DNA of 64,000 bases from Limnobacter thiooxidans (GTDB taxonomy: Bacteria > Pseudomonadota > Gammaproteobacteria > Burkholderiales > Burkholderiaceae_B). The DNA is taken from contig NZ_AP028947.1 in assembly GCF_036323495.1 (NCBI RefSeq), forward strand, positions 1,550,001-1,614,000, in the 5' to 3' direction. Position 1 is the stretch's first letter; every line of letters starts with the position of its first letter. This document shows positions 22,862-32,258 of this stretch, in pieces. The notes under the pieces are model-generated. The model searched no databases. It saw only the letters and a list, made by a program, of their open reading frames with translations, and was not told where the DNA came from. The position numbers and the translations under genes are program-made.

Positions 22862-25800
22862 TTATTTGAAATCGCGCGAAGGTGTGTGCAAGGCTTGCAG
22901 AAGGGGGGTGTAATCCACCAGTCGCCTGGCGATCAAATTGCACACCTCACCTTCACGCTGCCAAATCCCGAATACCCCCATGATCCGCGCATTGCGCAGT
23001 ACCTGCCGCTGTTCTTCGGCCAGGCTGTTCCACACAATCACGTTGATGTTTCCGGTTTCGTCTTCCAGGTTCAAAAAAACAGTGCCGTGTGCAGTGGCTG
23101 GCCGCTGCCGGTGGGTCACAATGCCGCAGGCGCGTGCCAGCCTCCCATTCGGATAAGTGCCAAGCTCTTTGACAGGTTTGATTTTGTACTGGGCCAGTTG
23201 ATCGCGCAAAAATGAAATGGGGTGGTGTTCAAGGCTTGCGCCAGTGGCCCGGTAATCGGCCAGCATGTCTTCCAGCAATCTGGCCTTGGGCAGTTCAAGG
23301 GGTGTTTCATCGGTGCGCGTGTGTGCCAGCAAATCAGCCCCTTTTGAATGGCTTCTTTGCAGGCCTGCGGTTTGCCAAACAGCTTGCCTGCGGTGGCCCG
23401 CCAGTTGTTCCAGGGCGTTGGCATCGGCCAGCGCCAACAAATCGGTGCGGTCCAGCCTGGCACGTTTGGCCAGGTCTTCCACGCTGTCAAACAGATCATG
23501 TTCCCTGGCTTTGACAATGCGCACTGCTGCTTCAGTTTTCAAACTGTTCACCCGTGCCAGCCCCAAGCGCACCGGCCACAGTGTGTTGGTGTGGTGCTGT
23601 TCGGTGTCGGGCTGGTGTGTGGCAGGCTCCAGTTTTGTATCTACCACGCTGCATTGAACATCCACAGGCAGCACAGTGACACCATGCCGTTGCGCATCCT
23701 GTATCAGTTGGGCGGGTGCATAAAAGCCCATGGGTTGCGCATTCAAAAGGCCACACAAAAAGGCATCCGGGTGATGACACTTCAGCCAGGAGGAGGCATA
23801 CACCAGCAGGGCAAAGCTGGCTGCATGACTTTCCGGAAAACCATATTCACCAAAACCTTCCATTTGTCTGAAAATGCTTTCTGCAAATTCACGGGTGTAA
23901 CCTCGTTCCACCATGCCGCCCACCACGCGGTCATAAAAATGATGCAAACCACCCTTGCGTTTCCAGGCGGCCATGCCGCGGCGTAGCGCATCGGCTTCTC
24001 CCGGCGTGAAACCGGCAGCAAGAATGGCCACCTGCATGACCTGTTCCTGAAAAATCGGAATGCCTTTGGTGCGTCCCAGTGCCTTCTCAAGTTCAGGTGA
24101 AGGGTAAATGACTTCCTCCTGGCCCTGCCGACGTTTCAAAAACGGGTGCACCATGCCGCCCTGAATGGGGCCTGGGCGAACAATGGCCACCTGAATGACC
24201 AAGTCGTAATAGCAACTGGGCCGAAGCCGGGGCAGCATGCCCATTTGGGCCCGGCTTTCAATTTGAAACACCCCCACCGTGTCAGCCTTGCAGATCATGT
24301 TGTAGGTGGCTTTGTCTTCGGGGGGTATAGCCTGAAGCGTAACCGGCGCCTGCGGTTTGTTGCGAAGCTCATCCAGGGTCATGCGAATGGCGCTGAGCAT
24401 ACCCAAGGCAAGTACATCCACTTTCAGCAAACCCATGGCGTCCAGGTCGTCTTTGTCCCATTGAATGACACTGCGGTCTGGCATGCTTGCATTTTCGACA
24501 GGCACCAGTTCAGACAAACTGTCCCGCGCGATCACAAAGCCACCGGTGTGCTGCGATAAATGCCTTGGAAAACCCAGCAGTTCGTCGGCCAGGTGCACGC
24601 AATGCATCATGCCCTTGTGGCTTACATCAATGCCCGCTTGCACCATGTGGTCCACGCTGAGGCTGCGGCTATAGCCCCCGTCTTGTGACTTGGCAAGTTT
24701 TTCTATCAACTCGGCATCAAATCCAAGTGCCTTGCCCACATCCCGAAGTGCAGACCGCGGGCGGTACACCACCACGCTGGCGGCCAGTGCGGCGCGATCA
24801 CGCCCGTACTTCTGGTAAATGTATTGAATTACTTCTTCCCGGCGTGAATGTTCAAAATCCACATCAATATCAGGCGGCTCGTTGCGTTCACGGCTGATGA
24901 ACCGTTCAAACAGCACCTGCATTTTGTCCGGATTCACCTCGGTGATGTGCAGGCAATAGCACACCACCGAATTGGCTGCCGATCCGCGCCCCTGGCACAA
25001 GATATTTCGGGAGCGGGCATAGCGAACAATGTCGTGTACGGTCAGAAAGTACGCTTCGTATTTCAACTCTTCAATCAGTTGAATTTCGTAATCAATCTGT
25101 TTTTGAACAGTGGCAGGCACTTTGTTGTTGTAGCGAAGTGCGGCACCCTCCGCGACCAGTTGCCGCAGATACAGGGCGGGTTCAAGCCCCTCCGGGCTGA
25201 TTTCCCGCGGGTACTGGTAGCGCAATTCATTCAGTGAAAATACGCACTGTTGCGCCAGGTTGGCTGCTTGTTCAAGCAATGCGGGTGGGTAGGTGCGTGC
25301 CAGTGTGTTCAGAGGCTGCAAGCAACGCTGTGAATTGGGCTCAAGATAAGGGCGGGCCTCATTCAGGCTGCAGTTGTGCCGAACAGCGGTGAGTACATCA
25401 TGCAGTGCCTTGCGCTCGCTGGAATGCATCACCGGCAAGTTGCTGGCCAGCAATTCTGTTTGGTGCAGGCAGGCCAGTGATTGCAGATGTGCCTGCCAGG
25501 CCGATTCAAACCCCAGGTGGTGCAGGCTGCACACCAGGTGCATCCGCCCTGTGAATCGCTTTGAACACCAGGCCAGCAAGGCAGGAAATTCTGTTCTGTT
25601 GCGCTCATCGGGAATCAGCAAGAGGTGCAAGCCGGGTGGAATGTCGGCCAGATCGTCACGGGTGAACAGGTAATCGCCTTTGTCGGCGCGGCTTCGAGCC
25701 TGCGTAATCAGCCTGCACAAATGGGTGTAACCGGTTTTGTTTTTGACGATCAGTGCAATGCGCTGGCCAGCAAACGGACTGCTTTGCGCAAATACAAACT

Positions 25801-26050
25801 GCGCCCCCACCAGCAACTGGATGCCGCATTCCTTGGCGGCTTGATGCGCGCGCACAATGCCTGCCAGCGAACATTCGTCCGCGATGCCAATGGCGCAATA
25901 TCCCAAGGCTTGCGCTTGTTGCACCAATTCCTCAGGGTGCGATGCGCTTTTCAAAAAGCTGAAATTGCTCAGGCCCAGCACTTCAGCAAACGGGGGTGTG
26001 TTGCTGGTTAAAGTATTGCTGGAGGGAGGATTGCCTGCCACGCTATTCAT
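22862..26050 (-). CDS. dnaE2: Error-prone DNA polymerase DnaE2 (ImuC)
   Basis: Alpha-subunit-like polymerase of SOS mutagenesis that works with ImuA and ImuB. 1062 residues: PHP domain from the start (LSNFSFLKSASHPEELVQQA, DECSLAGIVRAH), palm with catalytic Asp residues in PPDIDVDFEH near residue 395, fingers, helix-hairpin-helix and a C-terminal OB domain. It lacks the long C-terminal tau-binding region of DnaE1. The start overlaps the imuB stop by four bases (ATGA). Last gene of lexA-imuA-imuB-dnaE2; its stop lies three bases from that of convergent parE. Confidence 0.95.
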   Translation of the reverse strand: MNSVAGNPPSSNTLTSNTPPFAEVLGLSNFSFLKSASHPEELVQQAQALGYCAIGIADECSLAGIVRAHQAAKECGIQLLVGAQFVFAQSSPFAGQRIALIVKNKTGYTHLCRLITQARSRADKGDYLFTRDDLADIPPGLHLLLIPDERNRTEFPALLAWCSKRFTGRMHLVCSLHHLGFESAWQAHLQSLACLHQTELLASNLPVMHSSERKALHDVLTAVRHNCSLNEARPYLEPNSQRCLQPLNTLARTYPPALLEQAANLAQQCVFSLNELRYQYPREISPEGLEPALYLRQLVAEGAALRYNNKVPATVQKQIDYEIQLIEELKYEAYFLTVHDIVRYARSRNILCQGRGSAANSVVCYCLHITEVNPDKMQVLFERFISRERNEPPDIDVDFEHSRREEVIQYIYQKYGRDRAALAASVVVYRPRSALRDVGKALGFDAELIEKLAKSQDGGYSRSLSVDHMVQAGIDVSHKGMMHCVHLADELLGFPRHLSQHTGGFVIARDSLSELVPVENASMPDRSVIQWDKDDLDAMGLLKVDVLALGMLSAIRMTLDELRNKPQAPVTLQAIPPEDKATYNMICKADTVGVFQIESRAQMGMLPRLRPSCYYDLVIQVAIVRPGPIQGGMVHPFLKRRQGQEEVIYPSPELEKALGRTKGIPIFQEQVMQVAILAAGFTPGEADALRRGMAAWKRKGGLHHFYDRVVGGMVERGYTREFAESIFRQMEGFGEYGFPESHAASFALLVYASSWLKCHHPDAFLCGLLNAQPMGFYAPAQLIQDAQRHGVTVLPVDVQCSVVDTKLEPATHQPDTEQHHTNTLWPVRLGLARVNSLKTEAAVRIVKAREHDLFDSVEDLAKRARLDRTDLLALADANALEQLAGHRRQAVWQTAGLQRSHSKGADLLAHTRTDETPLELPKARLLEDMLADYRATGASLEHHPISFLRDQLAQYKIKPVKELGTYPNGRLARACGIVTHRQRPATAHGTVFLNLEDETGNINVIVWNSLAEEQRQVLRNARIMGVFGIWQREGEVCNLIARRLVDYTPLLQALHTPSRDFK

Positions 26051-27432
26051 GCGAAATAACCGTGCAAAAACCAGCGCGTGTTCTCATCCAGCAAATCCTG
26101 ATACAGCCACACCACGCTGGCGTTGCTGTCGCGTGCGCAGTAGTAGTCGCGCTTGCAGGGTTGTGCATCCCACCAGCCAAATTCAACACGTTCAGGGCCT
26201 GACAACAGTTGCCAAGGGCCACCCGCTTGCCAGCTTGGAGATTTTCCCTGAAGGGGCTTGGGTGTGGGCAGCAGCCACAATGGCCGTGGGGTGCTGCTTG
26301 CCAGTGTGGCGTGATTCAGTTCGGTGGCGTGCTGGTTTGCGTGTTGGCCCGCATGCTTGCCCGTCTTTTTGTTGGTCTGGCCACTGTGTGTTTGGGCCAA
26401 TGGCGTGTGTTGCAGCACAATGCTGCATTCTGGCCGTGGATCACTTTCTGTGGCAGCAAACAGAATGGTTTGCTCGCCCAGCCGGGCACGCAGCACATCA
26501 CAGGTGCTGTTCCAGTTTCGGCTTCCTTCTGTGGGGTCGGGCAAAAAACTGGCATTGATATTGGGTAGAAGTTCTGTGTGTCCGCAGTACAGGCACAGGC
26601 TGCGAATGTCCTCATCCAGTTGCATCCGTGCCAGCTGGTGATGCAACAAACGGCCCCATAGGGCGTGACTGTCTGTTGCTTGTGCACTGCGCAGGCACAA
26701 GGCTTCCTCACCCTTTGCATGCTTGAAGCGCCACAGTAGTTCGCGCGTGCCGTGCTTTTTGCGTTTCAGCCAGTGGCAAGCCGCTTCAAGCAAAACCTGG
26801 GCATGATGTTCAATCAAGTCCAGCTGGGTGCAATGAAAGGGCAATTCTTCTTCCTGCTCAAAAATTTCGGTCGGTTGGTGGGTGGGCAGGCCAGGCGCCA
26901 GTTTGTTTTGCTGTCCGAAACCTGAATCCAGTTCCGCCAGTGCCAGCCCCCCAAAGCGCTTCAGGAAACCGTCGCGGGGCAGGCGCCACAAATCACCCAG
27001 TTGCACAAAGCCGCACTGTTGCCAGGTTGCCTGCAAGTTGGGTTCACAATCCAGCACCTGCAGCGGCAAAGTCAGCAAGCGGGTTTCATCTCCGTTCAAC
27101 ATGTCCAGAAAGTCATGTTCCGAACGGGCGGGTGCACCCTTGCCAAGCCACCATGCCCCAGTGGCCGTGTCGTGGTTGGCTAGATGAAGTGCGGCAGAGA
27201 ATTCTTCGGTATCTGCCCACAATTGCGACAGCAATGCCTGTGCCCCACCAAACAGCCTGAAGCTGCTGTGCACTTCCACCAGCCAGCCCGCGTATTCAAG
27301 GTGTTGGTCTTGCCGCCAGCACACCACCGGGCTGTAGCGCGCAGCCAGTTCATACAACGCATCAATGTCAAGCTGTGATTTGGCTTCTGCCCGGTTGCGG
27401 GATTGTTTGAAACTCAGGGCGATCCAGCGCAC
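26047..27432 (-). CDS. imuB: ImuB, inactive Y-family polymerase-like protein
   Basis: Bridges DnaE2 and the beta clamp in SOS mutagenesis. The frame is open to 27504, but a GTG at 27432 with AGAGGAG eight bases upstream gives the family start VRWIALSF and 461 residues. The Y-family fold is recognisable (HLEYAGWLVEVHSSFRLFGG, LGDLWRLPRDGFLKRFGGLALAELD) but the acidic catalytic residues of active Y polymerases are missing, as in other ImuB proteins. With this start it overlaps imuA by 65 bases. Confidence 0.88.
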   Translation of the reverse strand: MRWIALSFKQSRNRAEAKSQLDIDALYELAARYSPVVCWRQDQHLEYAGWLVEVHSSFRLFGGAQALLSQLWADTEEFSAALHLANHDTATGAWWLGKGAPARSEHDFLDMLNGDETRLLTLPLQVLDCEPNLQATWQQCGFVQLGDLWRLPRDGFLKRFGGLALAELDSGFGQQNKLAPGLPTHQPTEIFEQEEELPFHCTQLDLIEHHAQVLLEAACHWLKRKKHGTRELLWRFKHAKGEEALCLRSAQATDSHALWGRLLHHQLARMQLDEDIRSLCLYCGHTELLPNINASFLPDPTEGSRNWNSTCDVLRARLGEQTILFAATESDPRPECSIVLQHTPLAQTHSGQTNKKTGKHAGQHANQHATELNHATLASSTPRPLWLLPTPKPLQGKSPSWQAGGPWQLLSGPERVEFGWWDAQPCKRDYYCARDSNASVVWLYQDLLDENTRWFLHGYFA

Positions 27433-28117
27433 GAGAAAACTCCTCTGGGTGCGGTGTAGTGTGCAAAGTACCCGGAAGGGCGTTTTGCGGGCGGGGTAGT
27501 TCAATCATCAAGGCCTGTTCCAGCACCGGGCCCCTGCGCTTGATCAGCTGCACCCGCAAGGTGTCGGGGTTGTGTGCTGTAAGGCACAGGCGAAGCGGTG
27601 CAGGCGAGGGTTGCAACTGGGCCTTCAGTGGGCGAAATACAAAGCTCAAGCCAGTTGATTTGGTGGCTTGGTACTGCAAGCGGCGCAACACGGTGGCATT
27701 GCAGATTGTTTTTTCTTCAGGCAGCCACATCAGGAGGGCACCAAAGGCATCGCTTTGGAGGACTTGCTCAATGGCCCAAAGCCGGTCTTGTGGTTTGTCG
27801 GTTTGAATCAGACTGACTTGATTCAATGCCACGCCAAACTGCTCGAAGACGGGTGTCAGTGGCAGCAAGGGCGCGCCAATCAGTATCAGCTTTTTTTGTT
27901 CCAGCGACAGCCTGCGAAACACGGGCATGAGAAAGCGCAGTTCGCCGATGCCATGGTGCTTCAACAGCAGTTCAATCAGATTTCTGGTGGGCCAGCCACT
28001 ACCGGGGAGTTGTTCGTCCAGCGATGCAAACCCGCTGGACAGGCGTGTGCTGTTGTCGCTGCTTAACTGGTTTGCACGCCAAAGGTCCGGGTGAATTTGG
28101 TCAAGTTTGGACGACAC
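27368..28117 (-). CDS. imuA: ImuA, RecA-like SOS mutagenesis factor
   Basis: 249 residues, start GTG with a G-rich ribosome site. Distantly RecA/SulA-like: LPGSGWPTRNLIELLLKHHG near residue 40, then GELRFLMPVFRRL, KKLILIGAPLLPL and a RecA-like beta core (GALLMWLPEEK). The Walker A motif is degenerate, as is normal in the family. It lies 28 bases after lexA, so expression follows the LexA-controlled promoter. Confidence 0.88.
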   Translation of the reverse strand: MSSKLDQIHPDLWRANQLSSDNSTRLSSGFASLDEQLPGSGWPTRNLIELLLKHHGIGELRFLMPVFRRLSLEQKKLILIGAPLLPLTPVFEQFGVALNQVSLIQTDKPQDRLWAIEQVLQSDAFGALLMWLPEEKTICNATVLRRLQYQATKSTGLSFVFRPLKAQLQPSPAPLRLCLTAHNPDTLRVQLIKRRGPVLEQALMIELPRPQNALPGTLHTTPHPEEFSRALDRPEFQTIPQPGRSQITA

Positions 28118-28145
28118 AGCAACCCCCGGACACTACTTGGACTTA

Positions 28146-28820
28146 TTAATGCAACTGGCCCTGGCGAATCAGGCCCACAGCCAAACCTTCAATTTCAAAT
28201 GCTTCAGTGCGCAAGTCCACCTTGATGGGCGCAAATTCGCTGTTTTCTGCCTGCAGTTCCACTACATGGCCTTTCTGGAAAAACCGCTTGACCGTGACAT
28301 CGTCGTTGACGCGAGCAACCACCACCTGGCCGGCCCGTGCGCTGCTGGCCTTTTTCACGGCCAACAGGTCACCATCCAGAATGCCGATGTCTTTCATGGA
28401 CATGCCGCGCACTTTCAGCAGGTAATCGGGTTTGTCGGGGAACAGGGCAGGGTCAACCGGAATCTGCCTTTCAATGTGTTCCTGGGCCAAAATCGGGCTG
28501 CCGGCTGCAACGCGACCAATCAGGGGCAATTGCACAAGCTGTTCAAGGGTGCGTTCCATTGCGCGATCAAGCACACGGCTGGCGGCTTCTTCCAGACCTT
28601 CTGCATATTCACCCAGCAGGCGAATGCCTCTGGATGTGCTGGCATCCAGTGCGATGACATTTTTCTTGGCCAGCGCCTGCAAATGGTCTTCAGCGGCGTT
28701 GGCCGAACGAAACCCCAATTGCTTTGCAATTTCTGCCCGTGTGGGTGGCCTTCCGAATTGCGCGATTTGATCGCGAATCAGGTCCAGAATTTCCTGTTGA
28801 CGAGCCGTTAAACCTTTCAT
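28146..28820 (-). CDS. lexA: LexA repressor
   Basis: SOS master repressor. 224 residues from the ATG at 28820, the family start [12 protein letters not shown] (the frame runs on upstream without support). Winged helix in residues 1-70 ([16 protein letters not shown]), self-cleavage site Ala106-Gly107, catalytic Ser141 (GMSMKDIGI) and Lys178 (DVTVKRF). It heads the lexA-imuA-imuB-dnaE2 operon and is autoregulated through the LexA box in its promoter. Confidence 0.97.
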   Translation of the reverse strand: MKGLTARQQEILDLIRDQIAQFGRPPTRAEIAKQLGFRSANAAEDHLQALAKKNVIALDASTSRGIRLLGEYAEGLEEAASRVLDRAMERTLEQLVQLPLIGRVAAGSPILAQEHIERQIPVDPALFPDKPDYLLKVRGMSMKDIGILDGDLLAVKKASSARAGQVVVARVNDDVTVKRFFQKGHVVELQAENSEFAPIKVDLRTEAFEIEGLAVGLIRQGQLH

Positions 28821-28843
28821 GGCACCAATCTCGAATTGACATG

Positions 28844-28859
28844 CTGTGATTATATACAG
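28844..28859 (-). promoter_or_regulatory. LexA box (SOS operator)
   Basis: CTGTATATAATCACAG on the reverse strand, a perfect CTGT-N8-ACAG site. It covers the -10 element of the lexA promoter. Confidence 0.92.
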
Positions 28860-28876
28860 TAAATCGAATCTTGCAA
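28849..28876 (-). promoter_or_regulatory. lexA promoter
   Basis: On the reverse strand TTGCAA, 16 bases, TATAAT, with the -10 inside the LexA box and the start expected about 22 bases before the ATG. The site implies repression by blocking RNA polymerase. Confidence 0.75.
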
Positions 28877-28959
28877 ATACATTTGCCTGAATCCAGTTGG
28901 GGGTTAGACAAGTATCACTTCCATCTTCGGGAGAGACAGCCTGGGAGACACGGCCACAA

Positions 28960-28983
28960 GCGGAGCGACAAAGTCGCATCCGC
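28960..28983. other. Stem-loop in the lexA-yaaA intergenic region
   Basis: GCGG-A-GCGAC / GTCGC-AT-CCGC with an AAA loop: 9 pairs with one small internal loop. No T run. The rest of the 299 bases between lexA and yaaA shows nothing recognisable beyond the lexA promoter. Confidence 0.35.
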
Positions 28984-29119
28984 GGCCACCCTTCATCTGG
29001 CTGTCGGAATGCCTACCTTGTATTGGGTATTTTTTCCGGAGTTCAAGCCACCCTGTGGCTGAATCACCTGCCAGATCCTGCGATAATAATTGCGTAGTAA
29101 CAACCGGTGATGCACGTCC

Positions 29120-29890
29120 ATGCTTGTAGTTCTTTCCCCAGCGAAGTCTCTTGATTACGAAACGCCCTTGGCTGTTTCAAGCAGCACGCAACCCCAATTT
29201 GTTGAGCAGGCTGCACAGCTGGTCGATATTTTGCGACCCAAAAGCCCCGCAGACCTGTCCCAGCTCATGTCGATTTCCGACAAGCTTGGTGTGCTCAACG
29301 CGACCCGGTATACAGAGTGGTCACCCAAATTCACCAAGAAGAACTCGCGGCCGGCATTGCTGGCCTTCAATGGCGACGTGTACGACGGTTTTGATGCCAA
29401 AACCCTCGATGAAGAGGGCTTGGCCTTCGCCCAGAAACACGTGCGTATTCTGTCCGGTTTGTATGGCATTTTGCGTCCCTTGGATTTGATGCAGCCTTAC
29501 CGCCTTGAAATGGGTACCAAGCTGCCCAACCCGGCTGGTAAAGACTTGTATGCCTACTGGAAGCAAACGGTTGCACCTGCATTGAACAAGGAACTGGGTA
29601 AAAAGGACCCGGTATTGGTGAACTTGGCTTCGGATGAATATTTCAAATCGGTCGACACCAAAACATTGAATGCACGCGTGGTTCAGCCCGTGTTTCAGGA
29701 CTACAAAAGCGGGCAGTACAAAATCATCAGTTTTTTCGCCAAAAAGGCGCGTGGCTTGATGGCCCGTTACATTGTTGACCAGCGCATCACCGACGTGGAG
29801 CAACTGAAAAAATTCAAGGTGGCCGGTTATGCCTTTGCTCCCAAGGAATCTACCGAGAACACCTGGGTGTTCCGCCGCAAGGAAGCTTGA
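29120..29890 (+). CDS. yaaA: Peroxide stress protein YaaA (DUF328/UPF0246)
   Basis: 256 residues with the family start [14 protein letters not shown] and the blocks [45 protein letters not shown] and [14 protein letters not shown]. In E. coli YaaA protects DNA under peroxide by lowering free iron; it binds DNA. The surE gene starts two bases after the stop, so the two are probably co-transcribed. Confidence 0.93.
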   Translation: MLVVLSPAKSLDYETPLAVSSSTQPQFVEQAAQLVDILRPKSPADLSQLMSISDKLGVLNATRYTEWSPKFTKKNSRPALLAFNGDVYDGFDAKTLDEEGLAFAQKHVRILSGLYGILRPLDLMQPYRLEMGTKLPNPAGKDLYAYWKQTVAPALNKELGKKDPVLVNLASDEYFKSVDTKTLNARVVQPVFQDYKSGQYKIISFFAKKARGLMARYIVDQRITDVEQLKKFKVAGYAFAPKESTENTWVFRRKEA

Positions 29891-29892
29891 GC

Positions 29893-30654
29893 ATGGCCGT
29901 ACCTCATATCCTGATCAGCAACGACGACGGCTACAGCGCCCCAGGCATCCTGGCCCTGCATGGTGCATTGCTAGAGCGCTTCGGCAACACCGTTCACCTG
30001 GAAGTCATGGCGCCGGAACAGGACCGTTCGGGTGTGTCCAATGCACTGACGCTGGACCGCCCCCTGACCGTTCGCACCGCAGCCAACGGTTTTCGTTATG
30101 TGAATGGCACCCCAACCGATTGCGTTCATGTGGCCGTGACTGGTTTGTTGAAAACGCGGCCTGACCTGGTCGTTTCCGGTATCAACAATGGCGCCAACAT
30201 GGGCGATGACACCATTTATTCCGGCACCGTGGCCGCGGCCATGGAGGGCTTTCAGTGTGGCTTGCCCGCCATTGCCTTTTCACTGGCTGGCAAAGGTTAT
30301 GCCCACCTGGACAGCGCAGCCCGCGTTGCCGCTGAAATTGTGGAACGTTTTCTGAACAATTCCTTGGGCCTTGAGCATGCGTTGTTGAACGTGAATATTC
30401 CGCCGATTCCTTACGACGACCTGCAAGGTTATGAATGCACCCGCTTGGGCAAGCGTCACCATGCCGAACCGGTGATCCCGGTGCAAAACCCGAAAGGTGA
30501 CACGGTTTACTGGATTGGTCCCCCGGGCGGGGCAAAAGATGCAGGTCCCGGCACCGACTTTTATGCCATTACACAGGGTAAAGTGTCTGTCAGCTGCTTA
30601 AAGGCAGACCTTACCCATGTTGAACAAATGAAAGTATTGGCCGCCTGGCTCTAA
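29893..30654 (+). CDS. surE: 5'/3'-nucleotidase SurE
   Basis: Metal-dependent phosphatase of nucleoside monophosphates, linked to stationary-phase survival. 253 residues from the ATG at 29893 (a TTG two codons earlier is in frame). Motifs: [12 protein letters not shown] with the metal-binding Asp pair, [23 protein letters not shown] and [20 protein letters not shown]. First gene of the surE-pcm-nlpD cluster; pcm follows after nine bases. Confidence 0.96.
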   Translation: MAVPHILISNDDGYSAPGILALHGALLERFGNTVHLEVMAPEQDRSGVSNALTLDRPLTVRTAANGFRYVNGTPTDCVHVAVTGLLKTRPDLVVSGINNGANMGDDTIYSGTVAAAMEGFQCGLPAIAFSLAGKGYAHLDSAARVAAEIVERFLNNSLGLEHALLNVNIPPIPYDDLQGYECTRLGKRHHAEPVIPVQNPKGDTVYWIGPPGGAKDAGPGTDFYAITQGKVSVSCLKADLTHVEQMKVLAAWL

Positions 30655-30663
30655 ATCAAACCC

Positions 30664-31404
30664 ATGGATCAAAAGCCCCGCTTCAAGCCAGCCCCGGCGC
30701 TGATTACCCAGTCAGCACGCAAGCTGGACCGCATTCCGGAACGTCTTGGTGGATCAAGCCTGACCTCCGAGCGTGCTCGCGGCCATTTGGTCCAGAAGCT
30801 CAAGACCCTTGGTATTGCCAATCAGCGTGTTCTGGATGTGGTGGCAACCGTTCCCCGACATTTGTTTGTGGATGAAGCGTTTGCGTCACGTGCTTACGAA
30901 GACGCAGCCCTACCCATTGGGCACCAGCAAACCATTTCCAGGCCTTTTACTGTGGCCCGTTTTGCCGAGTATGCGCTGGAGGGTCGAACCGATCTCGACA
31001 ATGTGCTGGAAGTGGGGGCGGGGTGTGGTTATCAAGCGGCAATTTTTGCCAACATCGCCAAACGCGTGGTCAGCATTGAACGCATTGAAGCGCTGTATGA
31101 CAAAGCCCAGCGCAACCTGAAACTTGCCGGTTTTCAGAAAGTCAGAGTAATTCATGGCGATGGTTTGCTGGGCTTGCCCGCGCAGGCCCCATTTGATGTC
31201 ATCATTGTGGCCGCTGCCGGTCTGGAAATTCCGCAGGCCTTGCTCAAGCAACTCAAAGTGGGTGGTCGCCTGATCGTGCCGGTCGCAGATCAAAACCAGC
31301 AAAATTTGATGGTTGTTGATCGCATCGCGGTTGACAGATGGCATCGGGAGAAAAAAGACTTGGTAAAATTCGTACCCCTGTTACAAGGAACTCGCATCGT
31401 ATGA
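30664..31404 (+). CDS. pcm: Protein-L-isoaspartate O-methyltransferase
   Basis: Repairs isoaspartyl damage by SAM-dependent methylation. 246 residues; an N-terminal extension of about 30 residues precedes the family core, as is common in betaproteobacteria. Motifs: VPRHLFVDEAFASRAYED, LPIGHQQTISRPF, SAM-binding VLEVGAGCGYQAAI and FDVIIVAAA. The stop overlaps the nlpD start (ATGA), indicating translational coupling. Confidence 0.95.
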   Translation: MDQKPRFKPAPALITQSARKLDRIPERLGGSSLTSERARGHLVQKLKTLGIANQRVLDVVATVPRHLFVDEAFASRAYEDAALPIGHQQTISRPFTVARFAEYALEGRTDLDNVLEVGAGCGYQAAIFANIAKRVVSIERIEALYDKAQRNLKLAGFQKVRVIHGDGLLGLPAQAPFDVIIVAAAGLEIPQALLKQLKVGGRLIVPVADQNQQNLMVVDRIAVDRWHREKKDLVKFVPLLQGTRIV

Positions 31405-32240
31405 AACGTGGTGTCTTAACCAAAACCTCTTTGCAGGGTCAAACACGCACATTGCTGGCTGGTTTTGCAACCCTTGTTTTTTTGGGGGCCTGTACCACGA
31501 CCGGCAACCAGGCGCCCGTGGTGGATCGTTTGCCATCCCGCGCCACCGACTCGGCTGTTGCAAAAGACGGCATTTACATCGTGAAGGCTGGTGATACCCT
31601 GTACAGCATCGCCCTGGACAATGGCCTTGATTGGCGAGAACTGGCCCGCGCCAATAATCTGGCAGACCCCAGCAAGCTAAGCGTGGGGCAGCAACTGCGT
31701 GTTGCTGGAGCAACCGGTGTTGTGGCTGGCGTTTCAAACCAGTCCGCCCCGATGGAAGACACGGGCGTCGAGATTACGCCTATTGCCCCGGCCGGCGTTG
31801 CAAAGCCAGTGGATGCCAAGCCCATTGAGGCCACGCCCGCGCCCGAAATCAAACCGCCCGCACCCACGGCAGTTACTCTGGGTTTTATCTGGCCACACCC
31901 TGGCTCAATCATTCAAGGGTACAAGGCTGGCGTGAACAAAGGGATTGACCTGGCTGCCAAGGTGGGTGACCCCGTACTGGCTTCTCAGGCCGGTCGTGTG
32001 GTGTATTCCGGCAATGCCTTGCGTGGCTATGGCAACCTCATCATTTTGAAGCATGACAACAATTTGCTGACCGCTTACGCCCACAACAAAACCTTGTTGG
32101 TGAAAGAAGGTGAACCGGTCACCAAAGGCCAGAAGATTGCCGAAGCAGGGCAGTCCGACACCGATCGCCCCAAATTGCACTTTGAAGTGCGCAAACAGGG
32201 CAAGCCCGTTGATCCAATGGATTACCTGCCGGCCCGTTAA
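31401..32240 (+). CDS. nlpD: NlpD-like murein hydrolase activator lipoprotein
   Basis: 279 residues from the ATG that overlaps the pcm stop. Lipoprotein signal ending LGAC, then a LysM domain (YIVKAGDTLYSIALDNGLDWRE.., about residues 55-100), a Pro/Ala/Lys linker and a C-terminal M23/LytM domain. Zinc-binding residues are degenerate: the usual HxxxD is NKGID and the HLHFE motif is KLHFE. E. coli NlpD has the same losses and acts by activating amidase AmiC at the septum, so the same role is likely. In related species rpoS follows; here rlmD does. Confidence 0.92.
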   Translation: MKRGVLTKTSLQGQTRTLLAGFATLVFLGACTTTGNQAPVVDRLPSRATDSAVAKDGIYIVKAGDTLYSIALDNGLDWRELARANNLADPSKLSVGQQLRVAGATGVVAGVSNQSAPMEDTGVEITPIAPAGVAKPVDAKPIEATPAPEIKPPAPTAVTLGFIWPHPGSIIQGYKAGVNKGIDLAAKVGDPVLASQAGRVVYSGNALRGYGNLIILKHDNNLLTAYAHNKTLLVKEGEPVTKGQKIAEAGQSDTDRPKLHFEVRKQGKPVDPMDYLPAR

Positions 32241-32258
32241 TTTTTATCGAATGTAGCC

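Noticed and set aside
31401..32240. NlpD as an active endopeptidase
   Set aside because: Zinc ligands are replaced (NKGID and KLHFE), as in E. coli NlpD, so an activator role is more likely.
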